This document shows, one piece after another, positions 25,881 through 34,476 of a stretch of DNA of 55,944 nt. A model generated the notes under the pieces. That model was given only the letters and a program-made list of their open reading frames with translations, was not told the DNA's origin and made no database searches. Every line of letters begins with the position of its first letter. Position 1 is the first letter of the stretch. Both the position numbers and the translations under genes were made by a program. Source of the stretch: Acidobacteriota bacterium (GTDB lineage Bacteria; Acidobacteriota; Terriglobia; Bryobacterales; Bryobacteraceae). The stretch lies in the NCBI GenBank assembly GCA_016201205.1, contig JACQDF010000004.1, positions 1 through 55,944 on the forward strand. Direction: 5' to 3'.

Positions 25881-26095
25881 AATCCGCGTTCGCGCTCGTA
25901 CTCATCGAGGGGCTTCACACGGCCGGCGGAGATGTCGGTGAGACCGCGATCGAGCGAAGCCAGGGTTTCCGCGTCGAGCGGTGGACCGTCGTCGTCGGCC
26001 GCATGACGCAGATCCTCCAGCCAATGGCGAGCCAGTTCCGCTTGATCCTCCTGTAGTTCGTCGACGAGTTGGTGAAGGGCATCTTTCGTGGTCAT
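25877..26095 (-). CDS. Antitoxin of the RelE pair
   Basis: 72 residues, acidic, beginning MTTKDALHQLVDELQEDQAE. No clear DNA-binding domain of known type; the C-terminal DEYERERGL is the kind of flexible tail that wraps the toxin. Order antitoxin-toxin with a 4-nt overlap. A strong -10 element lies 21-26 nt upstream of its ATG. It would neutralise the toxin and probably help repress the pair. Confidence 0.85.
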   Translation of the reverse strand: MTTKDALHQLVDELQEDQAELARHWLEDLRHAADDDGPPLDAETLASLDRGLTDISAGRVKPLDEYERERGL

Positions 26096-26115
26096 TCATG
26101 CCTCTGTGCATTGCT

Positions 26116-26144
26116 ATTATAGAACTTGTTTGTGTGTGCAAGCC
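26116..26144 (-). promoter_or_regulatory. Candidate promoter of the RelE toxin-antitoxin pair
   Basis: On the minus strand, a perfect -10 TATAAT (complement of 26116-26121) lies about 20 nt upstream of the antitoxin ATG. The best -35 candidates (GGCTTG at 17-nt spacing, TTGCAC at 14 nt) are weak, as expected for a promoter that needs little activation. Confidence 0.5.
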
Positions 26145-26432
26145 TTGACAGGTCAAATCGCCGGTCGTGGAAAAATCGGTCCAAGACCGCGTTTCGGCAG
26201 TCCGGATCACCTTTCGAAACAATCACTTGGCCGGACCATTGTTGGCCGACGTTTCGTGCGTTCTCCTTCTCTCCGTTTGCCTCCGCGTTTCGCCTTGGTG
26301 GGCCAAGCCGGATACCGCGCGGACGGCATGCCAGGACCGTCGTGGCGAGCTGCCTGGCCCGACTTTGAAGTGCACTGGACCAACCTCCGGCGTTCCTGGC
26401 ATACTGGAAGAGGTCGCCGATAAGGGGCCTTC
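26145..26432. other. Intergenic stretch with no gene recognised
   Basis: Part of a 337-nt gap between the divergent antitoxin and the fused toxin-antitoxin gene. Short open frames exist on both strands, but none has a ribosome site, conserved motif or coding-like codon use. No repeat from the families described elsewhere was found here. Confidence 0.5.
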
Positions 26433-26834
26433 ATGACGGTCAACGCACATTTTGACGGCAAGGCTATCATCCCTGATGAGCCTCTCGACATGCCACCGAA
26501 TCAGGCCTTGATCTTGCAGATCGAGCGGGTGGGCCCGCATGAGCCAGCGGAAGAGTCGGCGTTGGCTTGGATCGCCGCCAATGCGGTTGACAGCGACGCG
26601 CTGCCCACCGATCTGGCCGATCAACACGACCATTACCCACTCCAAGCCGAACCGATGGACTCTGCCATCCAGCTTTATCGCGGCAGGCCCGACAAGAACT
26701 GGAGCCTGACAGATTGTCTGTCCTTCTTGGTCATGGAGCGGCGCCGTCTGACGGAGGCGCTGACCACGGATGGCCATTTTGAACAGGCGGGCCTGAGAGT
26801 GATGATGCTCGCGCAACCGCCGCTCGGAGTTTGA
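26433..26834 (+). CDS. Fused antitoxin plus C-terminal VapC/PIN fragment
   Basis: 133 residues in one frame. The first 69 (MTVNAHFDGKAIIPDEPLDM to LPTDLADQHDHY) look like a complete small antitoxin that partners PIN toxins; the next stretch is uninformative, and from about residue 82 the sequence YRGRPDKNWSLTDCLSFLVM matches the last part of a VapC-type PIN domain, ending GHFEQAGLRVMM. The N-terminal two thirds of a PIN toxin (about 90 residues) are missing, so an internal deletion seems to have fused the pair. The remaining part has the late Asp (SLTDC) but not the first catalytic Asp or Glu, so nuclease activity is not expected. Repeat family A begins 47 nt downstream. Confidence 0.65.
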   Translation: MTVNAHFDGKAIIPDEPLDMPPNQALILQIERVGPHEPAEESALAWIAANAVDSDALPTDLADQHDHYPLQAEPMDSAIQLYRGRPDKNWSLTDCLSFLVMERRRLTEALTTDGHFEQAGLRVMMLAQPPLGV

Positions 26835-26880
26835 GCGCGGTTGTGGACAGCCCGGCGGGTTCCTCACCGGTATGGAGGCC

Positions 26881-26995
26881 GGCCCGGCCTGTGCGAGCTT
26901 TTGAGGAAGACGCGCAAAACGGACCGCGCCCGCGGCAGGGACACTCCGGTGTTCCTCAAGGCTATGGCGCCGCGGGGTGCGGCCTTTGCGCTTTT
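26881..26995 (+). repeat. Dispersed repeat family A, copy 2
   Basis: About 115 bp closely matching 1-34 plus 146-245. It keeps the hairpin at 26937-26956: AGGGACAC-TCCG-GTGTTCCT, where the one change from copy 1 turns an A-U pair into a G-U pair on the plus-strand RNA, so the stem is kept there. The element ends 12 nt before the TTG start of a secreted PQQ-like protein, again placing it in the leader of an exported-protein gene. Confidence 0.75.
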
Positions 26996-27007
26996 GAGGG
27001 AGGGGCT

Positions 27008-28423
27008 TTGCTGACGAGATTCTTCCTGGGACTGCTGTGCGCCGTCCCCTTAATGGCCGAAGACTGGCTGCAATTTCGCGGCCCGAATGCCGCCGGAGTA
27101 TCGAACAACAGGAACCTGCCGGTGGAGTTCGGACCGGACAAGAACGTCGTATGGAAGACCGCGCTGCCACCAGGGCACTCGTCTCCCGTGCTGGCCGGAG
27201 ACCGTATTTTTCTGACCGCATTCGAGGGCAACTTGCTGCTGACGTTCTGCCTGGATCGAGCCAGCGGCAGGATTCTCTGGCGCAGAGAAGCTCCCCGGCC
27301 GCGCGTGCAGGAGCTGCACAAATCCAACACGCCGGCTTCGCCGAGTCCGGTGAGCGACGGCAAGAACGTGTACGTGTTCTTCACCGATTTCGGCCTCCTC
27401 GCCTATGGCCCGGATGGCAATGAGCGGTGGCGCTTGCCGATGGAGCCTTTCAACAACCCGTTCGGCATGGGCGCCTCTCCGGTGCTGGCCGGGGATACAT
27501 TGCTGCAAGCGTGCGACTCGGAAAGCGGGTCGTACCTGGCGGCGTTTGACAAGAACACGGGCAAGCGGAAGTGGCGCTCGGAGCGGCCCGAGTACACCCG
27601 CGGATTCTCGACACCGGTGATCTACCGGCCCGCCGGCGGACCAGTGCAGGCCATCCTGGCCGGGTCGTATCAGCTCACTTCCTACGACGTGGAAACCGGA
27701 AAAGAAGTCTGGTGGTACCGCGGGCTGACATGGCAATTGAAACCCACGCCGGTGCTGGATCTGGAAAAGCAGGTGATCTATCTGCTCTGCTGGGCAGGCG
27801 GCTCGGACACGGGCCAGCAGGAGAACATCCCGCCATTCGAGGACGTGCTGAAGCTGTGGGACGCGAATCACGATGGGAAGCTGGCCAGAGAGGAGGTGCC
27901 TGATCCGAAGATCACCAAGGATTGGCGAGCGGTGGATCTGGACGACGACGGCTCGCTCGGCGCGCGCGACTGGCGGTTCTATCAAAGCCGCCGCTCGGCG
28001 CAGAATGGCTTTTCCGCGATCCGGCTGGGGCCAAAAGGCGATATTACGGAGAGCGGGCTGTTGTGGCGTTACACGAAATCGCTTCCCAACGTGCCGTCGC
28101 CGCTGTTGTACAAGGGGGTGCTGTACCTGATGAAAGAAGGCGGCATTCTGACGTCGATCAACCCGGCCGATGGCTCGGTGATCAAGCAGGGACGGCTGCA
28201 CGGCGCGCTCAGCCAGTATTTCTCTTCGCCAGTGGGAGCGGACGACAAGGTGTACGTGATTTCCCAGGCCGGAAATGCAGTGGTTCTGAAAGCCGGCGGC
28301 GAGTGGGAAGTGCTGAAAGTGAATGATCTCGACGACGAGTGCCACGCGACGCCCGCGATTGCCGATGGAAAAATGTACCTGCGGACGCGCAGCTCGCTTT
28401 ACTGCTTCCGCAAGAGCGATTGA
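27008..28423 (+). CDS. Secreted PQQ-like beta-propeller protein with EF-hand insertion
   Basis: 471 residues when started at TTG 27008, just downstream of GAGGGAGGGG. This start gives a clean signal peptide, MLTRFFLGLLCAVPLMAEDW. The body is a seven- or eight-bladed propeller of the PQQ-like/BamB type (blade strands such as ALPPGHSSPVLAGDRIFL, ASPSPVSDGKNVYVFF, YDVETGKEVWWY). Residues about 285-320 insert two calcium-binding loops, WDANHDGKLAREEV and VDLDDDGSLGARDW, which is an EF-hand pair. It is probably a periplasmic or surface scaffold; the PQQ-binding disulfide of true dehydrogenases is not seen, so enzyme activity is doubtful. A copy of repeat A occupies its leader. Confidence 0.85.
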   Translation: MLTRFFLGLLCAVPLMAEDWLQFRGPNAAGVSNNRNLPVEFGPDKNVVWKTALPPGHSSPVLAGDRIFLTAFEGNLLLTFCLDRASGRILWRREAPRPRVQELHKSNTPASPSPVSDGKNVYVFFTDFGLLAYGPDGNERWRLPMEPFNNPFGMGASPVLAGDTLLQACDSESGSYLAAFDKNTGKRKWRSERPEYTRGFSTPVIYRPAGGPVQAILAGSYQLTSYDVETGKEVWWYRGLTWQLKPTPVLDLEKQVIYLLCWAGGSDTGQQENIPPFEDVLKLWDANHDGKLAREEVPDPKITKDWRAVDLDDDGSLGARDWRFYQSRRSAQNGFSAIRLGPKGDITESGLLWRYTKSLPNVPSPLLYKGVLYLMKEGGILTSINPADGSVIKQGRLHGALSQYFSSPVGADDKVYVISQAGNAVVLKAGGEWEVLKVNDLDDECHATPAIADGKMYLRTRSSLYCFRKSD

Positions 28424-28438
28424 CCGCGCACCATCATC

Positions 28439-29593
28439 ATGAGCGAAGAGCTGTTCGGCGCCTTGGAAGAAAAGCTGGCCGGCGAGCATCCATCGGGCAG
28501 CCTCGATTTCCTCATCGGGAAATTCCGCCGCCAGCAGGAGATTCCGCTGCTGTTCGAGGCCAGGCTGATGAAGAAACGGCTCGATCTGGGGCTGCCTTTG
28601 ATTCAGACCGAATCCGCAGCCTCGTTTCCGGCGGAGGCGCGAAGGGCGTATGAGGAAGAGATGGTCGAGGCGGCGCGGGAGGCTGGCTCGATGTTCCTGG
28701 CGAAGGGAGAGATCGATCGGGCGTGGCCATACCTTCGGGCGATTGGCGAAACCGGACCGGTGAAAGAGGCGATCGAGCGGTTGTCGCTCGAGGACGCGAC
28801 CGACGCCGTAATCCAGATCGCGCTTCAGGAGGGAGTGCATCCGGCCAAGGGGCTCGCACTGGTGCTGGGGCAGCACGGCATGTGCCGGGCAATCACCTGC
28901 TTCGGAATGTACCCCATCCAGGAGGACCGCGAGGCGTGCATCGCCCTGCTGGTGCGCAGCCTCTCGGTGGAATTGGCCGGCCGGCTGAAGGACGCCATTG
29001 AGAGCCGCGAAGGGAAGACACCGGAGGCAAGCCGCGTTGGAGAATTGATCGACGGCCGCGAGTGGCTGTTCGGCGAGTACGATTATTATGTCGATACATC
29101 GCACCTGATCTCCGTCATCCAGTACAGCCTGGAAACCACCGAACGGGACACTCTGCTGTTGATCCGCGACTTGTGCCGATATGGCCGGCGGCTGTCCAAG
29201 CAGTTCCATTTTCGCGGGCAGCCCCCGTTCGAGGATGTCTATACCGACTATGGGATGTACGTGCAGGCTCTGCTCGGCGAGGATGTCGAGGCGGCCATGG
29301 AACACTTTCGGCGCAAAGTGGCCGCGAGCGATCCCGAGGAGGCCGGTTATGCGGCCGCCGAAGCTGTGGTGAAACTGCTGGTGCGGCTGGGGCGCTTCAC
29401 GGAGGCGCTCGAGATCTCGCTCAGCCATCTGCGGGATCTGGCGCCCGCGGAAATATCATGTCCCTCAGTCCTGCAACTGTGTCATATGGCGGGAGACTTC
29501 GAGCGGCTGATGGATCTGGCCCGCGAGCGGGGAGACGTGCTCAGCTACACGGCCGCAGCGCTGGAGAGAACCAGGGCGGCAGCGAATCCATGA
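28439..29593 (+). CDS. Hypothetical alpha-helical repeat protein, 384 aa
   Basis: Function not recognised. A soluble protein without a signal peptide, 384 residues, strongly helical throughout, with TPR-like stretches near the end (DVEAAMEHFRRKVAASDPEE, GRFTEALEISLSHLRDL). Earlier parts include the rare motif GMCRAITCFGMYPIQEDRE. It starts at ATG 28439, 15 nt after the propeller gene, and the two may be co-transcribed. A scaffold or protein-protein interaction role is likely from the fold alone. Confidence 0.8.
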   Translation: MSEELFGALEEKLAGEHPSGSLDFLIGKFRRQQEIPLLFEARLMKKRLDLGLPLIQTESAASFPAEARRAYEEEMVEAAREAGSMFLAKGEIDRAWPYLRAIGETGPVKEAIERLSLEDATDAVIQIALQEGVHPAKGLALVLGQHGMCRAITCFGMYPIQEDREACIALLVRSLSVELAGRLKDAIESREGKTPEASRVGELIDGREWLFGEYDYYVDTSHLISVIQYSLETTERDTLLLIRDLCRYGRRLSKQFHFRGQPPFEDVYTDYGMYVQALLGEDVEAAMEHFRRKVAASDPEEAGYAAAEAVVKLLVRLGRFTEALEISLSHLRDLAPAEISCPSVLQLCHMAGDFERLMDLARERGDVLSYTAAALERTRAAANP

Positions 29594-29646
29594 GCTGCGC
29601 GCGGAAATCATAGCGGCGCGATCGTTTATGCTACGTTCAAAGGTTT

Positions 29647-29928
29647 ATGGCCTTTGAGTCCGACAAGACGATGTTCGAGATCTACCGGGAGAGCATCTAC
29701 ACCGGCAAGTTCCGCGTGGTCTATTTCACCGAGCTGCAGGATCACAATAAGGAAAGCGAGATCAACCGGGCGATGTCCGGCGAACACTTCTTTGACGGAT
29801 TCCTGAGGAACTACGGCAAGGACGAGGCCAAGCAGATCATCGAAGGGCTGCTGGACCGGATGAACAGCGGCGAGCGGGTTTCGCCGGAGCAGATTGTCAC
29901 CGAGCTCGGGGAACACCTTTCCCGATGA
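29647..29928 (+). CDS. Conserved small protein, 93 aa
   Basis: Function not recognised. 93 residues, soluble and acidic, with an N-terminal beta part (MFEIYRESIYTGKFRVVYFT) and a helical C-terminal part (KQIIEGLLDRMNSGERVSPE). Codon use is like that of neighbouring genes. It ends TELGEHLSR; the next bases in another frame still read like protein (see findings), so the true C terminus may be longer. Confidence 0.7.
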   Translation: MAFESDKTMFEIYRESIYTGKFRVVYFTELQDHNKESEINRAMSGEHFFDGFLRNYGKDEAKQIIEGLLDRMNSGERVSPEQIVTELGEHLSR

Positions 29929-30027
29929 GGCCTGTTTGCAGATCACACGCTTCCTTTCGCTGAACGAAAACCAGTTTCTCGGCTGCCTGACCGCATTCAT
30001 CGATGCGCTGTTAAGTAACCTTTCCAA

Positions 30028-30088
30028 CCGCTCCCTCACGGTCGCGGCTCGGAAGCCCTTGCTGAGCCGCGCGCGTCAGCAAGCGGTC
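30028..30088. repeat. Repeat family B, copy 2, as an inverted pair
   Basis: Two arms, 30028-30050 (ccgctccctcacggtcgcgg plus ctc) and 30064-30086, pair at 18 of 23 positions around a 13-nt loop, giving a long imperfect hairpin. The second arm is identical to the core gagccgcgcgcgtcagcaag plus cggtc. It lies 110 nt upstream of the ASPIC/UnbV gene start, in a gap of 269 nt. Confidence 0.7.
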
Positions 30089-30197
30089 CCGAACGGCTGG
30101 CAACGTTATTCCGTGACAGGCCCTCCCGAAGTCGTCGAGGCTGCCCGCATGGCCTGCCGCGCAAGCGGCAGCCGAAGCCCTTTCGCGGAGCGGTGAC

Positions 30198-31946
30198 ATG
30201 CGCGGCAGTGCCTTTGCCTTGGTTTTGGCCGGGGCTGCCGTGTTTGCGCAAGGGATCGCCTCCCGCGGCGTCAGGCCGCAGCCTCGAGGCAAGCCTTCCG
30301 GCATTCCGTTTCAGGCCAAGTTCACCGATGTCGCCGGGCACGCCGGCTTGCGCGCCCCCGTTGTCTACGGCGGCATCGACCGCATCAACTACATCGTCGA
30401 GACTTCCGGCGGCGGCGTTGCTTTCTTCGACTACGACAACGACGGCTGGCTGGACATTTTCCTGGTGAGCGGTGCGCGCTTCGGCCAAATGCCCGCCGAC
30501 GCCACCAGCCGCCTCTATCGCAACAAAGGTGATGGAACCTTCGAGGATGTGACCGACAAGGCCGGCTTGCGGCAAAGCGGCTGGGGCATGAGCGTCGCCA
30601 CCGGAGATATCGACAACGACGGCTGGGAGGATCTCTTTGTCACTTACTGGGGCCAGAACCGGCTGTATCGAAATACGGGCAAGGGCGGGTTTGAAGAGAT
30701 CACCGAGCAGGCGGGGTTGGTTCTTCCAAAGCGCGAACGGCCGTGGTGGAGCTCCGGCGCGACGTTTATCGACTACGATCTGGATGGCGATCTCGATCTG
30801 TTCATCGCCAGCTACATCGACTTTGACATGGCTCGCACCCCGAAGCCCGGCCAGAACCCGAATTGCGCCTGGAAGGGCGTCCCGGTTGCCTGCGGGCCGC
30901 GCGGGCTGCCGCCGGGCCGTCTGTGGATGTTCGAGAACAAGGGCGGCCTGCGCTTTGAAGACGTAAGCGACCGCACCGGTGTCAGCAAGATCCGCGGCAC
31001 CTACGCCATGACGGCAGTGGCCGTGGACATCGATTCCGACGGCTGGACGGACATTTACATCGCCGGCGATTCCAGCCCCAGTCTGCTGCTTCGCAACACG
31101 GGCAAAGGCGCGTTTGTCGACGAAGGCCTCGAGCGCGGCATCGCGCTCAACGATGACGGAATGGAGCAAGCGGGCATGGGCATCGGCATCGGCGATTACA
31201 ACCTCGACGGGCATCTCGATCTGTTCAAGACGCACTTCAGCGACGACACGAATATTCTTTACCGCAACGACGGTAAGGGCAATTTTCGTGACGACACCAT
31301 CAGCACCGGGCTCGCGGTGGAGACCCGGTTTGTCGGCTGGGGCGCGGCGATCACGGACCTTGACAACGATGGCCTGCCGGACCTGTTCTTCGTCACCGGG
31401 AACGTCTACGCGGAAACGGAAAAGCCGCTGCCGGCGTACCCCTATAGGACGCCGCGCGTCGTCTTCCGCAACCTGGGGAACAGTAAATTCGAGCAGTTGA
31501 TGGAAGAAGCAGGACCAGGCGTGGCGGCAGTGCATTCGAGCCGCGGCGCCGCGTTCGGCGATTTTGACAACGATGGCGACATCGATGTCGTCATCGTGAA
31601 CCTGAACGAACCGCCGAGCCTGTTGCGCAATGATCTCCCGGCGGGCGCTCACTGGCTGAAAGTGCGGCTGGAGGGCGTGAGAACAAACCGGAGCGCGATT
31701 GGAGCGCGAGTCATTGTGAAGTACGGCAACCGGCGTCAGGCCCAGGCATTGACCAGCCAGGCGAGTTTCTACTCGGTCAACGACCCCCGGCTCCATTTTG
31801 GATTAGGCAAAGAAACCAAAGCCGACGTAACCGTGATCTGGCCCGGTGGAAAGCAGGAGACTTACCCTGGCCTGGAAGCAGACCGCCTGGTGACCATCCG
31901 GGAGGGGGAGCTACTTCCGCCACGGCGCATCGGGCGCGCCCAGTGA
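30198..31946 (+). CDS. Secreted FG-GAP/VCBS repeat protein with ASPIC/UnbV domain (CRTAC-like)
   Basis: 582 residues. A signal peptide (MRGSAFALVLAGAAVFAQ) is followed by at least seven FG-GAP-like calcium-binding loops of the DxDxDG type, for example FFDYDNDGWLDIFLVSG, GDIDNDGWEDLFVTYWG, VDIDSDGWTDIYIAGDSS and GDFDNDGDIDVVIV, which form an integrin-like propeller. The last 110 or so residues, with GAHWLKVRLEGVRTNRSAIG, VIVKYGNRRQ and FGLGKETKADVTVIWPGGK, are the ASPIC/UnbV domain. Such proteins are exported and probably bind calcium and surface ligands; they are abundant in Acidobacteriota. It converges with the deacetylase gene, overlapping by 36 nt. Confidence 0.93.
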   Translation: MRGSAFALVLAGAAVFAQGIASRGVRPQPRGKPSGIPFQAKFTDVAGHAGLRAPVVYGGIDRINYIVETSGGGVAFFDYDNDGWLDIFLVSGARFGQMPADATSRLYRNKGDGTFEDVTDKAGLRQSGWGMSVATGDIDNDGWEDLFVTYWGQNRLYRNTGKGGFEEITEQAGLVLPKRERPWWSSGATFIDYDLDGDLDLFIASYIDFDMARTPKPGQNPNCAWKGVPVACGPRGLPPGRLWMFENKGGLRFEDVSDRTGVSKIRGTYAMTAVAVDIDSDGWTDIYIAGDSSPSLLLRNTGKGAFVDEGLERGIALNDDGMEQAGMGIGIGDYNLDGHLDLFKTHFSDDTNILYRNDGKGNFRDDTISTGLAVETRFVGWGAAITDLDNDGLPDLFFVTGNVYAETEKPLPAYPYRTPRVVFRNLGNSKFEQLMEEAGPGVAAVHSSRGAAFGDFDNDGDIDVVIVNLNEPPSLLRNDLPAGAHWLKVRLEGVRTNRSAIGARVIVKYGNRRQAQALTSQASFYSVNDPRLHFGLGKETKADVTVIWPGGKQETYPGLEADRLVTIREGELLPPRRIGRAQ

Positions 31947-34421
31947 CACCAGATTGGCGAAGATGCGAGCCGCGCCCGGCACGGCGAACGGCAACTGGCG
32001 GTACCAGGCGAGCGCGCAGTACACATACAGGCCTTTTCCATGACGCGCAGCCAGCCAGGCGCCTCGCTGCGGCGCCTGCCCGGCATCATGGGTTTCGATC
32101 AGCGGCTTCCAGCCCGCGTCCCAGGTGGTGAAGAACTTCGAGCCGCGCTGCTCGACCCATCCGTCAAAATCTTCCTCTGTGATCCGGTTTGGGAAATGGA
32201 ACACGGCGTCATCGGGAGCAAGAAACCGCACCGGCGCATCCTCCTCGCTGACTTCCTCGGCGCGCATCGTCATCGAGTACGGATAGGGCCCGTAATTGTT
32301 GTCGTACTCCTGGGTGTTGTACTGCACCACCAGCACGCCGCCGTTGTTGACGTATTCGAGCAGGCGGCTGTTGAAGGTCCTGACGTCCTTGCGAGCGGCG
32401 TACGCGCGGATACCCAGCAGGATCGTGTGGTAGCGGGAGAGGTCACCGGTGGCGAGCGTGTCGGTGTCGAGGATGTCGGACGCCAAGCCGAGCTGGCGCA
32501 TGGCTTCGGGCACATCGTCTCCAGTGCCGGGAATGTAGGCGGTGCGAAGTCCCCGGACGAGGGCGACATCGAGCACTCGCACCTGATGCGTCGAGGGTTG
32601 GGACAAATACACGCTGGCGAGGCCGGCCTCGGTGACCGGCAGAAAGCTTGACGACCAATCACGCCCGTTGACATGGGCGATGGCGCGCACTTCGTAGACG
32701 CCCTCCTTCACACCTGCGGGAGCAGAGACGTCGAAGGGTTGCGCGGATTCCTCGCTCTCTTTGGCGAGTGCGACGGTCGCGGATGCGGGCCTCACCTGCC
32801 AGCCGGGAGGCGCTTCCACTCGCACGACGCCGTTCGCCGGCCCATGAAAATGGTTTCGCACCGCCACCGTGAGCCTGTAGGCGCCGCCTCGCAGAGGGAG
32901 ATAGCCTGCCTCGGTGAAGAATCGCAGCGAGACGGCGGGCGCCACCGCCAGGCTGCGCCGGAGCTGGATTCCGAGCTGATCCAGATAGCTGACCTGCACA
33001 TCGCGCTCGACGGAGGCTTCCACGCCTCCGACACGATAGATGGCGCGGGCGCGCACAGGGCAAGGAGGCAGCGGGCGGCCAAACCATTGGTCTTCGGAAA
33101 TGTTGTATCTCGCTTCGCGGACCGAGGGCCGCCGCCAGTAAGCGGCGGTAGGAGCCGCATCCCCCGGCAGTTGAATCTCAAAGCGGCCGGCGTCCAGTTG
33201 CTTCACGCTCCAGCCCGCCGGCACCAGCAGCTCGATACGCTCCATTGGGAGATTCGGTGAGTGGAACGAGGCGGTCACCGTGAAGCGCTGGCCCGGCGTC
33301 GCATAGAGAAAGCTCTCCCAGGCGCGAAAGTTGGCCGCCGGCCCGGTGACCGGCTGATCCGGGTCGGCGAGCGCCTGAAAGGAGATTCCCGCTGCTTGCT
33401 CGAGGGCCAGCAGCAGTTGCGCTTCTTTGATCTCGAGGTCTTTGGATCGGCCTCCGGCGCGCACCTGTGCAAGCGCCTTTGCCAGAATCGGAAGCAGCTC
33501 ACTGGGCTTGTTGGCTTGGAATCGCCCCTGCGCTTCTGTAATCAGCGAAGCCAACGGAGGCCACTTGCCGAGCGATGTATCCAGCCGCTCGAACAAGTGT
33601 GTCTCCTTTTGAGCCGGCCCTGCTTTCGAGCCGGCGAGCAAGTAGTAGCCGTACACGGGACCTGGCTGCGGAATCGAAGGGCCGGCGCCCTGGGAGCGGT
33701 GCTGGCGGTAGCCGAGCCGCCCCATTTGCGCATAGGACTTGCCGAGCCACGGGTCATAGGCGCCCGAGTCGATACGCACTGTGTATTCATCTTCACGGCG
33801 ATGATTCAGGTAAAGTTTTAATGGCTGCCAGGGCTTGAGTCCGGCGGCCATCTGCGAGGGGAAGCGCATCGGATCGCCGGCCGCTTCAAAAGCCTCGCGA
33901 GCCAGGATTCCGGCCGCCTCATGGTTGCCATGGCCATCGCGAGGCGTTCCTCCCCATCGGGAGATCACAATGTGCGGCTGTTCTTCGCGGATCACGCGTA
34001 CCACGTCGGCCAAAACCGCGTCGCGGTTCCAGTTGCGGAAGGTCTCAGCGACGTTCTTCGAGTAGCCATAATCGACGAAGCGCGTAAACCGCAGGCCGCC
34101 GGCTCCGTAATACTGGCAGGCGCGCAGGAACTCGACCGTACGCAAAGCGCCCAGGCGATCGAAGAAATCGCTGCTGACCAGATTGGCGCCGGCCTCGCCG
34201 CGATTCAAGGAAAGCAGCACGAGATGGGCGCCTTGTCCACGCGCCAGCCAGGTCAGCGTCGCGCTGTCTTCATCGTCGGGGTGAGCAGCGATATGCAGCA
34301 CGCGCACGTTGACCGCCAGCTTGCGGAGCGTCTGCGCCAGGCCTGCCGAGCCCAGGTCTTCTTGCAGCGGCTCTTGTGCAACCGCCGCGGCCGTCATCCA
34401 CAAAAGAAAGTAGCAGCGCAC
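31911..34421 (-). CDS. Secreted PIG-L (LmbE-like) zinc deacetylase with additional domains
   Basis: 836 residues with a signal peptide (MRCYFLLWMTAAAVAQEP). The N-terminal domain has the zinc motif AHPDDE (residues 46-51), HLVLLSLNRGEAGAN, and HGNHEAAGILARE, which together define the PIG-L family acting on N-acetylglucosamine-type sugars. The middle (about 330-620) is beta-rich, and the C-terminal 200 residues resemble the ThuA/GATase-like fold (LGIRAYAARKDVRTFNSRLL and NNGGVLVVQYNTQEYD). It probably deacetylates a glycan outside the cytoplasm. The starts of this gene and the YyaL-like gene diverge across about 50 nt, so promoters must be compact or shared. Confidence 0.9.
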   Translation of the reverse strand: MRCYFLLWMTAAAVAQEPLQEDLGSAGLAQTLRKLAVNVRVLHIAAHPDDEDSATLTWLARGQGAHLVLLSLNRGEAGANLVSSDFFDRLGALRTVEFLRACQYYGAGGLRFTRFVDYGYSKNVAETFRNWNRDAVLADVVRVIREEQPHIVISRWGGTPRDGHGNHEAAGILAREAFEAAGDPMRFPSQMAAGLKPWQPLKLYLNHRREDEYTVRIDSGAYDPWLGKSYAQMGRLGYRQHRSQGAGPSIPQPGPVYGYYLLAGSKAGPAQKETHLFERLDTSLGKWPPLASLITEAQGRFQANKPSELLPILAKALAQVRAGGRSKDLEIKEAQLLLALEQAAGISFQALADPDQPVTGPAANFRAWESFLYATPGQRFTVTASFHSPNLPMERIELLVPAGWSVKQLDAGRFEIQLPGDAAPTAAYWRRPSVREARYNISEDQWFGRPLPPCPVRARAIYRVGGVEASVERDVQVSYLDQLGIQLRRSLAVAPAVSLRFFTEAGYLPLRGGAYRLTVAVRNHFHGPANGVVRVEAPPGWQVRPASATVALAKESEESAQPFDVSAPAGVKEGVYEVRAIAHVNGRDWSSSFLPVTEAGLASVYLSQPSTHQVRVLDVALVRGLRTAYIPGTGDDVPEAMRQLGLASDILDTDTLATGDLSRYHTILLGIRAYAARKDVRTFNSRLLEYVNNGGVLVVQYNTQEYDNNYGPYPYSMTMRAEEVSEEDAPVRFLAPDDAVFHFPNRITEEDFDGWVEQRGSKFFTTWDAGWKPLIETHDAGQAPQRGAWLAARHGKGLYVYCALAWYRQLPFAVPGAARIFANLVSLGAPDAPWRK

Positions 34422-34476
34422 CGTTTCATTCTAGAATCCTTTCGGGGGCCATCGGCATCCGATAATGGTTGCCTCG

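Noticed and set aside
26223..27221. 332-codon minus-strand open frame across repeat A copy 2
   Set aside because: It runs antisense over the fused toxin-antitoxin gene and the repeat, and part of its peptide recurs only because repeat A recurs.
27050..29428. Open frame of 792 codons on the minus strand opposite the propeller and helical-protein genes
   Set aside because: It spans two real plus-strand genes and the gap between them and shows no recognisable domain.
30028..30088. Repeat B copy as a Rho-independent terminator or attenuator
   Set aside because: The stem is imperfect and no T-run follows on either strand.
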